A stretch of 64,000 nt of DNA from Prorocentrum cordatum (GCA_963575745.1 CAUYUJ010016059.1:1040849-1104848), one strand, 5' to 3'. Shown: positions 29,155 to 41,994, counted from the first letter of the stretch. Notes: generated by a model from the sequence alone, not told the origin. Numbers and translations: made by a program.

Positions 29155-30785
29155 AATGTTGTTCGCCATTATCTGCTCGAGTGTCCGATAACGCGTACTT
29201 CCCAAACCCTCGATACCCGCCCTCTTCGTTTTCGATCGAACCCCTTTGTGGGGGTATACCTTTCTTCCCTGCAGGCCGCGCCCCGGCAAGCGGCGGGGCG
29301 GCCGCGGACCGTCGGCGTGGCCAGCGGCAGCGCTGATCGGCGGGGCGGCCGCGGACCGTCGACCCGACCCCACGAGGGACGGACAGGGGACCGACCACGA
29401 CCACGACGACGAAGACGACGACGTCGACGACGACGGCGGCGACGACGACGACGACGGCGACAACGACGACGAGCGAAAGCGAGAGCGAGAGAGAACGACA
29501 GCATGGCCACAAGGACACTAAGTAGGCCACGAAGGGCGACAGCGGGGACACGAAGGGGATGCGTATGTGGCCACAAAGAACGCAACCGAGCGGGGGCCAC
29601 GAAGGGCAGATAATGCGGGGCCACAGAAGGCAACGATGGGGCCACTGAGGGTAGCAACTGGGCCACGTAGGACAGTGAAGGGCCCACAAACGGCGACAGC
29701 GGGGCCACGAAGGGCATGCACATGGGGCCACAATGGGCGCGAACGAGCGGGGGCCACGAAGGGCATACATATACTGGGCCGCGGAAGGCAAGGACGGGAC
29801 CACTGAGGGCAGCAACGGGGCCACGAAGGGCAGCGAGGGGGCCACGAATGGCGACAGCGGGGCCACGAAGGGCATGCGTATGGGGCCACCACGGGCGCGA
29901 ACTAACGGGGGCCACGAAGGGCATACATATATGGGGCCACGACGGGCAGCGAGGGGGCCACGAAGGGATGCAACGGGGCCACGAAGGGCATGCACATGGG
30001 GCCACGAAGGGCTGCAACGGGGCCACGAAGGGCTGCGACGGGGCCACGAACGGCAGCGAGGGGGCCACGAAGGGCTGCAACGGGGCCACGAAGGGCTGCG
30101 ACGGGGCCACGAAACAAAGCGAGGGGGCCACGAAGGGATGCAACGGGGCCACGAAGCAAAGCGAGAGGGCCACGAAGGGCTGCAACGGGGCCACGAAGGG
30201 CAGCGAGGAGGCCACGAGGGGCTGCAACGGGGCCACGAACGGCAGCGAGGGGGCCACGAAGGGCTGCAACGGGGCCGCGAAACAAAGCGAGAGGGCCACA
30301 CAGGGCTGCAACGGGGCCACGAAGGGCAGCGAGATCCCGATTCCAAGGTTATCTGCGAGGGGGTCCTAAGCGTGAGCGCGACTCCGTGGGTGTCGGGAGC
30401 GCGGCGCTTAAGTAAAACACAAGAAATTCCAACGCAAGGGCGCTATTCTTCAGTAAGTTGCAAACAATTCTCCAGCGAAAGCGCGACTCCAGAGCGCCGG
30501 GAGAGCGATTCCTGAATAAATTGTAAGGAAATCCCAAGCGAGAGCGTGATTCCTGAATAAGATGCGAGGTAGTCTCGGGCGAGACCAGGGGTCCTGGCTA
30601 AATTGTGAGGAAGTCTCAGGCGGGAGCCGTTGATGTTGTAACCCGGGGGACAAGGGCACAGTTTGAGCCTCAAGCGTTCCCTTGAAAAAAACAGGGTGCG
30701 AGCGGCGAGGGGCACACTTTGATTGAGAAGAAACACTACGCACCGGCGGGGGGGGCTCAACAAAATCATTCTTCAGAAATGAGAG
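29155..30785. repeat. Dispersed repeat family B, unit 1 (about 1.6 kb)
   Basis: Left arm 29155-29400 includes TCCCAAACCCTCGATACCCG, a GGGGGTATACC box and GGGGCGGCCGCGGACCGTCG (twice). It is followed by a GAC trinucleotide run (29395-29475). The middle is a tandem field of a 20-21-bp unit, GGGGCCACGAAGGGCTGCAA and variants (29520-30335). The right arm (30335-30785) starts GAGATCCCGATTCC and holds about five modules of the form CCTGAATAAA...GGAAGTC. Frames in the middle field (Arg-Gly-His-Glu, or Pro-Phe-Val-Ala on the other strand) are repeat artefacts. Confidence 0.9.
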
Positions 30786-32088
30786 TTCAACAACAATCAT
30801 TTTAAGACTGTTCGCCCTGATCTCCTCGAGTGTCCAATAACGCGTCTTTCCCAAACCCTCGATACCCGCCCTCTTCGTTTTCGATCGAACCCCATTTGGG
30901 GGGTATACCGTTCTTCCATGCAGGCCCGGCCCCGGAAAGCGGCGGGGCGGCCGCGGACCGTCGGCGTGGCCAGCGGCAGCGCTGATCGGCGGGGCGGCCG
31001 CGGACCGTCGACCCGACCCCACGAGGGACGGACAGAGGACCGACCACGACGACGACGACGACGTCGACGACGACGATGACAGCGAGAACGACGACGACAT
31101 ACGTATACTGGACAGCGGAGGGCAAGGACGGGGCCACTGAGGGCAGCAACGGGGCCACGAAGGGCAGCGAGGGGACCACGAAGGGCAACAGCGAAGCCAC
31201 GAAGGGCACGCGTATGGGGCCACCACGGGCGCGAACGAGCGGGGGCCACGAAGGGCATACATATATGGGCCCACGGAGGGCAGCGAGGGGTCCACGAAGG
31301 GCTGCAACGGGGCCACAAAACAAAGCGAGGGGGCCACGAAGGGCTGCAACGCGGCCACGAAGGGCTGCGACGGAGCATCGAAAGGGCAGCGAGGGGGCCA
31401 CGAAGGGATGCAACGGGGCCACGAAGCAAAGCGAGAGGGGCCACGAAAGGCTGCAACGGGGCCGCGAAGGGCAGCGAGGAGGCCACGAGGGGCTGCAACG
31501 GGGCCACGAACGGCAGCGAGGGGGCCACGAAGGGCTGCAACGGGTCCACGAAACAAAGCGAAGGGGCCACACAGGGCTGCAACGGGGCCACGAAGGGCAG
31601 CGAGATCCCGATTCCAAAATAATTTGAGAGGGAGGTCTAAGCGTGAGCGCGACTCCTGGGAGACTGGGTGTCGGAAGCGCGGCGCTTGAGTAAAATACAT
31701 GAAATTACAACGCAAGGGCGCTATTCTTCAGTAAATTGCAAACAACTCTCCAGCGAGAGCGCGATGCCAGAGCGCCGGGAGAGCGATTCCTGAATAACTT
31801 GTAAGGAAGTCCCAAGCGAGAGCGCGATTCCTGAATAAAATGCGAGGTAATCTCGGGCGGGAGCGGGGGTCCTGGCTAAATTGTGAGGAAGTCTCCGTCG
31901 GGAGCCGTTGTTGTTGTAACCCGGGGGCCGGGGGCACAGTTTGAGCCTCAAGACTTTCCTTGAAAAAAGCAGAGTGCGAGCGTCGAGGGGCACACTTTGA
32001 TTGAGAGAAAACACTACGCACCGGCGGGGGGATATACAACAATCGTTCTTCTGAAATGAGAACTCAACAACATCAGCAACAATCAAGT
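30786..32088. repeat. Dispersed repeat family B, unit 2 (about 1.3 kb)
   Basis: Same order as unit 1: left arm 30795-31040, GAC run 31040-31080, shorter GGGGCCACGAAGGGC field (31115-31600), right arm 31600-32088. It abuts unit 1 head to tail. The left arms of units 1 and 2 are nearly identical (including the doubled GGCCGCGGACCGTCG). Confidence 0.9.
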
Positions 32089-32830
32089 TAAGACTGTTCG
32101 CTCTTGTCTGCTCGAGTGTGCGTTAACGCGTCTTTCCCAAACCCTCGATGCCCGCCCTCTTCGTCCTCGATGGTAACTCTTTTGGGGGGTATACCTTTCT
32201 TCCTTGCAGGCCGGGCCCCGGCAAGCGGCGGGGCGGCCGCGAACCGTCGGCCCTGCTAGCGGCAGCGCTGATCGGCACCAACCCGACCCCAAGAGGGACG
32301 GACAGGGGACCGACCACGACGACGACGACGAAGACGACGACGACGACGTCGACGACGACGACGGAGACGACGACGACGACGAGCGAAAGTGAGAGCGAGA
32401 GAGGCAACGACAGCAGGGCCACGAAGGGCACGAAGTAGGCCACGAAGGGCGACAGCGGGGACACGAAGGGAACGCGTATGGGGCCACGAAGAGCGCGAAC
32501 GAGCGGGGGCCACAAAAGGCAACGACGGGGCAACTGAGGGTAGCATCTGGGCCACGAAGGACAACGAGGGGGCCACAAAGGGCGACAGCGGGGCCACGAA
32601 GGGCATGCATATGATGGGGCCACGACGGGCGCGAACGAGCGGGGGCCACGAAAGGCATACGTATATTGGGCCGCGGAGGGCAAGGACGGGGCCAAAGAGG
32701 GCAGCAACGGGGCCACGAAGGGCAGCGAGGAGGCCACGAAGGGCGACAGCGGGGCTACGAAGGGCATGCAGATGGGGCCACGACGGGCACGAACGAACGG
32801 GGGCCACGAAAGGCATACATATACCTAGAC
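32089..32830. repeat. Dispersed repeat family B, unit 3, right arm missing
   Basis: Left arm 32090-32290 (one GGCCGCG block changed), GAC run 32315-32385 and the 20-bp field to about 32825. The sequence then passes directly into the CGATC/ATC low-complexity field, so the right arm was lost or replaced. Confidence 0.88.
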
Positions 32831-32874
32831 GATCACCCTTTGGGTGATAAGGAGGTTCGGGGGGGAGGGAGGAA

Positions 32875-33125
32875 CCAACATCTCACTCGATCGGTCCCCC
32901 TATCGATCGTACGATCTATATCACTATCGGTCTCGCTCGATCGATCCCGACAATCGATCTCACAATCAATACCACTCGATCTATTTCATTCGGTCGATCG
33001 CACAATCGATATGACTACCGATCTGACAATCGATCTCACTATCGATCTCACGATCGATCTCACATTATGTCTCACATTCGGTCTCAATGCCGATATCGCT
33101 ATCGATACCACAATCGATCTCACAA
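32875..33125. repeat. CGATCTCACAAT-type tandem tract
   Basis: Irregular repeats of ATCGATCTCAC and ATCGATCCC. The palindromic ATCGAT is frequent. Confidence 0.85.
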
Positions 33126-34550
33126 TCAACGACATCATCCTCATCACCGACATCATCGTCACCAACGCCATCAACATCATCATCATCGGGACACCATCAT
33201 CACCATCACCTCATCACCATCATGAACATCATCATCCGCATCACAATCACCATCATCATCGGGACACCATCATCGTCACCACCATTAGGTTCCACATCAT
33301 CATCATCATCATCACCGGGGCACAACCATCATCATAATCAGCATCGGAACACCAGCATCACCACCATCCTCATGGTATCATCACCATCACGAACTACATC
33401 GTCAACATCGTTGACATCGGGACACCACCATCATGATCAACATCATCATCGTCAACATCATCATCATCGTCAGCATCATCATCATCGGGGCACCATTACC
33501 ATCGTTACCATCATCAAATTCATCATCACCGGGACACCATCATCACCATCAACATCAGCATCATCATCATCGGGCCACCATCATCAAACTCATCATCACC
33601 TTATCATCGCCCTCATCATCAACATAATCATCAGCGAACACCATCATCGTCATCATCATCATCAACTTCGTCACCACCACCATCACCACCACCATCACCA
33701 TCACTACCACCACCATCAACAGCAACGTAATCAATATCACAACCACCACCACCATCACCATCAACAGCAACGTAATCAATCTCATCATCATCATCTGAAC
33801 ACCAGCATCATCATCTCCATCACCATCATCCCATCACTGCACCATCATCATCATCATCATGATCATCGACATCATCATCATCCTCGGGACACCGTCATCA
33901 TCACCAGCATCATCAACATCATCATTATCGGGACACCAGCGTCATCACCACCATGGTCATCATCACCAGCATCATCATCATCATCACCATCATCACCATC
34001 ACCGGGACACCATCATCGTCACCATCCTCATCATCAACATCATCATCATCGGGACACCAACATTATCATCATCGGAACACCACCACTATTACCATCATCG
34101 TCAGATCATCACCGTTATCATGAACAACATCATCACCATCATCAGCATCGGGACACCATCATCATCAGCAGCAACAAAATCATCAACATCACCATCATCG
34201 GGACACCATCACCATCATCACCATCAACAGCATCACCATCAGCATTATCAACGGGACACTCTCATCATCATCAACATAAACATCAGCATCGGGCCACCAC
34301 TATCACAATCATCAGCATCACCACCTCTTCCTCATCCGCATCCTCATCATCATCATCGAGACACCATGGTCGTCAGCATCACCATCATCATTCACATCGT
34401 CATCATCATCATCGGGGCACCATCATCACCACCATCATGGGCATCAACAGCATCGTCATCAAGCTCATCATCATCATCATAATCGGGACACCATCACCAT
34501 TTTCATCTTCATCATCATCACCTCATCATCTTATCATCAACAACAACATC
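33126..34550. repeat. ATC trinucleotide field with periodic CGGGACACC
   Basis: About 1.4 kb of CATCATCAC runs broken every 40-80 bp by CATCGGGACACCATCATC. The long plus-strand Ser/His frames are artefacts. A related but distinct ATC field lies at 51830-52670. Confidence 0.95.
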
Positions 34551-36344
34551 AGGATCAATGGCACTGCCAATGCCAAAAGAGCTCGCGCGAAATATTGTTT
34601 GAAAACCCACGTTGCGAAACAACATGTTTTGTTATATGTTTGCAGTACACGCGGATTTGACAGCCTTACGGAACATATGCTTATTGAGGGATTTTGGCAC
34701 GCGTGCGCGACAACTCGCGCGTGCGCCATTCGCCCCACTTGTTCGCAAGATAGTCTGAATTGCTAGTGATGTTTGGTAATGGTTTTTGATGAACGAGTGC
34801 GCGCGCATAGCATTATTCCGCCAAGGATGGCAGGGGGGTGGGGGATACCCGCTCGGCTAGAGTGGTGTGAACTCATCTTGAAGGTGAGTGATGGAGCGAG
34901 CCATCTGCAAATTGCAATCCGAAAAGCCGAATTGACAATGCAGGGGGTGGGTGGCAGGGTGGAATGTTCTCTTTCGCAGAGAACAACATATTTGTGGTGC
35001 GTGCAACTGGTTTTTGCAGACGAGTTGACACGTCCCACGCTCTTGCAAACATCCCACCCACCCACCCACAACTAGGTTTGCATAACCCATGCGACGGCGA
35101 TAGCGGTGACTGCTTAGCGTTGGCTGGTGCCCCTCCGCGGCCGCGTACTGTACTGAGAAAGTAAACAACACCTTAGTGCAAGCCTAGCTTGGGGAAGTCA
35201 CTGCGGTACCCCCTTTAGCGTAGCCCAGCAGTTCAGCATCAGGACGTGGAAGCTCTTGCGGTCATGCTGGCCGCACGAGTGTGGTCTGGCTGGCCCAAAC
35301 CATTCGTAGCACGTCCCGATATTGCCTGTATGTTCCAAATGTTGATTAAAGGGGAGATGCTCAAAGACAAACATGCTGACTTACATTGGGGCTCGCTCTA
35401 GCCGTTGGTTGTGGACCCTATTCGACGCACCAGCGGCCCAATGAATTTGCCAGGACCTAGATCTGCACTGGATGATATGATGCTCTGCCACCCTTGAAGT
35501 GCAGACGCGACCCCCAACGAGCCCACCTCCCGCAGTCCCCCACCCGGGCTATCAACTTCCGCGGGCATCATGGGGCAACCAAGGGGCACCGACGCCGAGG
35601 CTCTTGCACCCTCGGCCCTGCAGGTGGGCCGAGGATCGAACATCGTGCGCGCCTGTGGCCCTTCTTGGCCAGCGCCGCTGGCTTCGGCAGAGCGGCAGGA
35701 GCGGCAAGCTGGGACAGACGCTGGTTCCAGGGGAAGGCCCTGGCCGCCGCACGCGGCTGCAGTGGGGCTGCGACGGGGATCGCGAGACGCTCCGAGGTGG
35801 TAGGTGGCAGGTGGGCGCGGCCCTCCAGACACTGCTGGCGGAGTCCCCCCTCCACTCCAGGGGCCCCCACCCCGCCCGTGTTCCCACGGGGCGCTCCTGG
35901 GGCTCGGTGCGTGGCCCCGCGACGCCAAAACTCGTCGGCAGTGGGAAGTGTTATCGGCGGAGCGCCCGACCCGAACACCATCTCACCGTCCATGATGCGC
36001 CGCCCCCCCTGGCGGGGAAGGGGCGTAGTGAACGGCGAAGTCGTGGCAGGGAGGGGACACCACCGACCCGACCCGAACACCGTCTCGATCGCCATTCATG
36101 CGGGCCCCAAGCATATACACCACCACCGCCCTCATCCCTGGGAGAGGGAGGAGGCTAGGGAGGAGGTGGTGGTGTATATTTTTGGGCCCCGTAATCCATC
36201 TGGAGGGGGGGCGCCGCCCACCGCGGGAATCATCACGCATCGCGCGCGCGCGCGCGCGGGTCCGCCGCCTGAGTGCGGGTTGCCCGTCCCCGCCAAGGTG
36301 CAGCAGCACGGCCGCGTTGCGCCTGCGTCCCCCTTCCCCCTATT
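34551..36344. other. No gene recognised
   Basis: Sequence of normal complexity. Short overlapping frames on both strands of 35398-36160 are GC-rich and Pro/Arg/Gly-rich with no motif I know. CCGACCCGAACACC recurs at about 35967 and 36066, and CGCGCG lies at 36240-36260. Confidence 0.4.
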
Positions 36345-36722
36345 GCCACGACGAAGAACACAACAAAACACAACGACACACAACAACCCGCACACACAAA
36401 CACACACACACACACACGCACTCACACACACAGGCGCAACACACACACACACACACACGCACGCACGCAAACACACACACACACACACACGCAAACACGC
36501 GCACACACAACCCAACACACACACACACGCAAACACGCACACGCACATTCACACACACACACATACGCACGCACGCACGCACGCACACACACATACGCAC
36601 ACACACACGCACATTCACACACACACGCAAACACGCGCGCACACACACACACCCCAACACACACACATACACACACGCACACACGCACACACACACAAGC
36701 ACATTCACACACACACACACAC

Positions 36723-36764
<42 letters not shown>

Positions 36765-37030
36765 GCAACAACAACAACAACAACAACATACAACAACACA
36801 AAACAACACACAACAACCCACAGCATGACACACCAGCACACAACAACGCACAACAGCACACAACAACACACAATAACGCACACTAACACACACACACAAC
36901 AACACACAACAGCCCACACACACACACCAACACCAACAGCAACACACCCAACAACACACACACACACCACAACACACAACACACACACACAACAACACAC
37001 ACACAACACACACACAACACCAACAACAAT
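36345..37030. repeat. CA/ACG dinucleotide field grading into CAA tract
   Basis: CACACA with interspersed CACGCA (36385-36725), a pure CAA run (36723-36790), then mixed ACACAACAAC to 37030. It leads directly into family A copy 2, as the CAA tract does for copy 1. Confidence 0.95.
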
Positions 37031-38190
37031 ATTACCCTCACGCGCGATGCTTCCACACGAAGCATGCGACCATCATGATAACCATCCCCATCATGGGGTT
37101 TCTTGTTCTATAGAAGGTTCGTTATTCCCATTCCCAGATCTCCCGCCCAATGAGGTCTTGCAAACACCTCCTCCGAGGAATTTCAACATATCCCGCCTCG
37201 AAACCGCATGCCCGCACCCTGCTGCGCCGATGCGAGACCGCCAGTGGAGCCCCAGCCATGGATCAAGCACAAGGAAGTACCGAGCGACAGGATTACCTTG
37301 GTGGGAATGGGGGCTGTCGGCGGCGAGGCAAGGATCTGGCCCTGAATAAAAAGGGAGGAAGTCTCGAGCAGGGCCGCTGTTGTTGCTTGGAGCGGCGCCA
37401 ATGCTGAAGAGATTAGGGTGCTAGTCCAGCGTGAAACAAAACGAAGTCTCGAGTGGGAGCGCTGGTTATGTTGGGACGGCGGCTGTCGGCGGCGAGGAGG
37501 AACATCGCCTTGAGTGAGAAGGGAGGAACACCATGGTTTTGTCGGGACGGGGGCTGTCAGCGGCGAGGAACAGCACCGCCCTGAGGAAACAGGGAGGAAC
37601 CCTCGAACGGGAGCGCTGTTGTTGCTGGGAGCGGCGCCAATTCAAAAGAGAGTAGGGCGCCAGTCCAGCGTAAAAAACGTGAGGACGTCTCGGGCGGGAG
37701 CGCTGGTTCTCATGTGACCACCAGTCGTGTACGCGGCATCGGGGGCGGGACCACCGCGCCAAGGAAGAGACGCTCTTGTGTGTGTGGGTGTTAGTTATTA
37801 TTGTTCAGCAATTATTTGTGTTGGACCCCCCCAGGCGCTTTGGCGCTCTCGCCTCGGTGCCGGCTGCATTTTCATTGAAAATGAGCCTCACGCTCGAGCG
37901 CATTGGGGGAGGCGCCAAAACCAACCCCCCAACAACAACAACGCTCCCGCTCGAGAGTCCCTCCTTTTTCACTCAGGGCCGGTGCTCTTGCTCGCAGCCG
38001 AAAACCGCCGTCACAACAAAACCAGCGCTACCGCTCGAGACTTCCTCCCGTTTTACCTTGGGCTGGCGCTACTCTTTCTCTCATCGGGCTTCTACAGAGC
38101 CTCGCAGACTGCAGACGTCCCCGTCACCCTTGCAATCTTATCCGCGAATGTGGGGTGCTACGTAGAGTACAACAGATAGAGTGGAGTAGA
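37025..38190. repeat. Dispersed repeat family A, copy 2, right part inverted
   Basis: 37030-37720 follows family A copy 1 in the same orientation. From about 37785 to 38100 the sequence is the reverse complement of 28745-29036 (for example CTCACGCTCGAGCG and CGCTCCCGCTCGAGA). The GAGGAAGTCTCGAGCGGGAG modules on the left therefore face their complements on the right. A GAGTA-type tract closes it (38165-38200). Confidence 0.8.
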
Positions 38191-38222
38191 GTAGAGTAGA
38201 ACAGAATGAAGTAACTGGGGGG

Positions 38223-38465
38223 AAGATCGCTGGGTGGGTCGCAGGGTGGGTCCGGGGTGGGTCGCGGTTGGGTCGCGGGTGTGTCGCGGGCGGGTAACGG
38301 GGTGGGTCGCCGGTGGGTCGTGGGTGGGTCGAGGGGTGGGTCGTGGGTGGGTCGCGTGTGGGTCGAGGGCGGGTCGCGGGGTGGGTCGCTGGTGGGTCGC
38401 GGGATGGGTCCCAGACGACGCCAAACAGCAACAACAACACCAACAGCAACAAAACAACAACAAAT
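38223..38465. repeat. GTGGGTCGCGG minisatellite and CAA tract, second copy
   Basis: About 15 irregular units of GGGTGGGTCGCG are followed by CAACAACACCAACAGC. Same pairing as 27765-27955, but family A does not follow. Confidence 0.88.
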
Positions 38466-38639
38466 TATTTGCTCCGAGCGATCCCCACCGAAACCTGGGG
38501 CTCCTGTCCTCCTCCTCCTGCCCGATGCCTCCTTCCCCTCCTCCTTCTTCCCCCCTCCCATCTTTAGACTGAGGGACGCAGGCGAGGAGGCCGCCCGCAG
38601 CGGGGCGGCGGCAAGGACTTGGGGATTCTCGGGACAACT
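38466..38639. other. Spacer, no gene seen
   Basis: Pyrimidine-rich (38500-38570), then one degraded unit of the 90-bp repeat that forms 39650-39915 (GGGGATTCTCGGGACAACTG). Confidence 0.5.
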
Positions 38640-39640
38640 GGGGGTCTGGCCTGGTTTTGCTTTGTTATGTGATGTTATATTGTGCTCTGGTTTGATTTGA
38701 TATATGATGTTATGTGGTTCTCTGTTATGTGACAGTCCGATCTGGTTTGTTATGTGACGTTATATTGTGTTCTGTTCTTTCATGATATACATTGGTTTGA
38801 CATGCTCTGTCATGCTCTGTTCTGTTATGTCGTATTATGTCTACGATGTTGTCAATGAGATGGCATGCTATGTTATGTGATGTTATGTCATGGTCTGGCT
38901 TGTAATGATACTGATCAATGTCATGATCGCGTTATGTTATGTTATCTTATATTGTGACGTGTTGTATGACATGTTCTGAACGCTATGTCGTGAGATGATG
39001 TGGTCCGTCAATGTTTGTTGTGGTATGCTCGGTCGTGTTATGCTATGGCGTGTTATGCCATGGTATGTTCTGCAATGTTAGGCCATTATATGTTTTGTGA
39101 TGATATACAATGCTGTAGTGTGTCATGATCGGCTATGCCATGTTATGCCATGTCTGTTATGCGATGTCATGTTGTGCTAGGTTGTATCATGGTTTGTCAT
39201 GCTCTGTCGTGTTATGACACGGCATGTGCTGTTATGTCGTGTTATGTCCAACATGTTGTGCTATTACGTCATGATATGATCAAGCATGTGTTGTGATGTT
39301 ATGGCATGGCCTGCTTTGTAATACTGCCATATGATGTTCGGTCAGGTTATGGCATGACCGTGTTTTAATGGGTTGTATGTATGTGTGACATGTTGTGTTC
39401 TGTCGTATTCGTCGCCATGCTCTGTTGGCGAGTTGTGACATGCTCTCAACGCTGTATTATGATATGATACGTTCCGCCAATGAATGTAATGTTGAGATCA
39501 GTTATGTTATGCTATGGTGTGCTATGTCGTGGTATGGTCTGCAATACTTTGCCATGATGTGCTTCGTGTAAGTATATCACGCTGTGCTTGTCATGATATT
39601 GCTATGCTATGTTATGTTCTGCCATGGTATGGTATGTATT
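38640..39640. repeat. TTATGT/TGTTATG degenerate low-complexity field, about 1 kb
   Basis: A T- and G-rich, C-poor plus strand with endless variants of GTTATG, CATGTTATG and TGTCATG. No fixed period and no open frame of note. Confidence 0.85.
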
Positions 39641-39649
39641 GCTGTCGTT

Positions 39650-39915
39650 TTCGTCTTTGTCGAAGGCGCGAGGCGGAACTCCCAGGGACTCGGGGACTCT
39701 CGGGACATATTGGGGTCTGGCGGCCGCGGTATGCAGTCGTGTTTGTCGAGGGCGCGAGGCGGGAGTCCCAGGGACAATCGGGGACTCTCGGGACAACTTG
39801 GGGCCTGGCGGCCGCGGCATGCAGTCGTGTTTGTCGAGGGCGCGAGGCGGGAGTCCCAGGGGCTGTCGGGGAATCTCGGGACAACTTGGGTTCTGGCGGC
39901 TGCGGTGTGCGTGGG
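39650..39915. repeat. Three tandem units of about 90 bp
   Basis: Each unit has GTCGAGGGCGCGAGGCGGGA, GTCCCAGGGAC, CTCTCGGGACAACTTGGGG and CTGGCGGCCGCGG, spaced about 90 bp apart. Confidence 0.9.
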
Positions 39916-40044
39916 GTTGGCCAGGGGGTCTGTTGTTGAAATGTAACATCCCCAACCTGTCGGATGAGGAACAAACAAACGAACAACCAAAAACAACGGC
40001 AACATCACCAACAACAGCAATAACAACAATAACGTCAACCATCA

Positions 40045-41590
40045 TTTTAGGACTACTAGCTCTAACGCGTATTTCCCGAACCTTTGATACCCACCCTCTT
40101 CGTCTTCGATCGTGCCCCTTTTGGGGGGTATACCTTTCTTCCCTGCAGGCCAGGCCCCGGCAATCGGCGGGGCGGCCGCGGACCGTCGGCCTGGCCAGCG
40201 GCAGCGCTGATCGGCGGCAGCCCGACCCCAAAAGAGACGGACAGGGGACCGACCACGACGACGACGACGTCGACGTCGACGACGGCGACGACGACGACGA
40301 GCGAAACCGAGAGCGAGAGAGAGAACGACGGCAGGGCCACGAAGTGCACGAACCAGGCCACGAAAGGCGACAGAGGGGACACGAAGGGGATGCGTATGGG
40401 GCCACGAAAAGCGCGAACGAGCGGGGGCCACGAACGGCAGATAATGCGGGGCCACAAACGGCAACGACGGGGCCACTGAGGGTAGCGATTGGGCCAAGTA
40501 GGACGGCGAGGGGGACACAAAGGGCAACAGCGGGGCCACGAAGGGCATGCACATGGGGCCACGACGGGCGCGAACGAGCGGGGGCCACGAAAGGCATAAG
40601 TATATTGGGCCGCGGAGGGCAAGGACAGGGCCATTGAGGACACCAACGGGGCCACACAGGGCAGCGAGGGGGCCACGAAGGGCGACAGCGGGGCCACGAA
40701 GGGCATGCAGATGGGGCCACAAAAGGGCTGCAACGGGGCCGCGAAGGGCAGCGAGGGGGCCACGAAGGGCTGCAACGGGGCCGCGAAGGGCAGCGAGGGG
40801 ACCGCGAGGGGCTGCAACGGGGCCACGAAGGGCAGCGAGGGGGCCACGAAGGGCTGCAACGAGGCCACGAAGGGCAGCGAAGGGGCCACGAACGGGTGCA
40901 ACGGGGCCACGAAGGGCAACAGGGGGGCCACGAAGGTGTGCAATGGGGCCACGAAGGGCAGCAAGGGGGCCACGAAGGGCTGCAACGGGGCCACGAAAAG
41001 CAGCGAGGGAGCCACGCCGGGCTGCAACGGGGCCACGAAACAAAGCGAGGGGGCCACGGAAAGCTGCGACAGGCCCACGAAGGGCAGCGAAGGGGCCGCG
41101 AAGGGCTGCAATGTGGCCACGAAGGGCAGCGAGATCCCGATTCCTAAATAATCTGCGAGGGAGTCCCAAGCGTGAGCGCGACTCCTGGGTTCTGGGCGTC
41201 GGGAGCGCAGCGCTTTTGTAAATTACGGGAAAAGTCAAACGCAAGGGCGATATTCTTTATTAGATTGCCAGCAAATCTCCAGCGAGAGCACGACTCCAGA
41301 GCGCCGAGGGAGCGATTCTTATATAAATTGTAAGGATGTCCCAAGCGAGAGCGCGACTCCTGATTGAATTCGAACACGGTTCAGGCGGAAGCGGGCATCC
41401 TGGCGAATTTGTAAGAAAGTCCCTGGCGGGAGCCGTTGCTGTTGTATCCCGGCGGCCAACAACACAGTTTGAGGAGGATGTCTTCCCCCAAAAAACAGGG
41501 TGCGAACGCCGGGAGGGGTACTTCAATTGAAAAATACCATGTGCACCTGAGGGGGGATCAACAATCTCTATTTTTCACTAGTGAGAATTC
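40045..41590. repeat. Dispersed repeat family B, unit 4
   Basis: Complete order: CAA-rich lead (39965-40040), left arm 40050-40255, GAC run 40253-40303, GGGGCCACGAAGGGC field (40335-41130), right arm from GAGATCCCGATTCC at 41131 to about 41590. Same orientation as units 1-3, 8 kb away. Confidence 0.9.
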
Positions 41591-41960
41591 AACAACGACA
41601 ACAACGACAACAGGAATGATCCGCACCGCGGACTCCCATTTCAACCACGCACCAAACACAATGAATGACCGTTCGGCCCCCTCACTCTGATCTTACTCTA
41701 CTCTACCCTACTCTACTCTACCCTACCGTACCCCAAAATACTCTTTTCGATGGTGTTCCTGCTGCACACTACTTATCATCTTAATTCTACTGCACTCGAC
41801 TCTGATCTACTCTACTCTGCTCAACTCCACTCTTCTATACTGTTCCCCACTCTACTTTACTCTACCTCCCCTCTGCTCTACTCTACTCTACTCTTTTCAG
41901 CCTTGCTCTACCCTTTTCTATTTTTCCTCCCTGCTCGACTCTACTGTACCTTTTCTTGTT
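41591..41960. repeat. TACTC pentamer-like tract
   Basis: Degenerate TACTCTACTC and CCTAC repeats (41690-41945). The complement (GAGTA) occurs briefly at 38175-38205. Confidence 0.85.
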
Positions 41961-41994
41961 TCTAGAACTCCTGCTTTACGCCAACTGTGCTTTG

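Noticed and set aside
29144-31715. Frames of up to 421 codons on the minus strand and about 260 on the plus strand
   Set aside because: They translate the GGGGCCACGAAGGGC field; residues simply echo the repeat.
33087-34766. 559-codon plus-strand frame
   Set aside because: Ser/His-rich translation of the ATC field; no domain.
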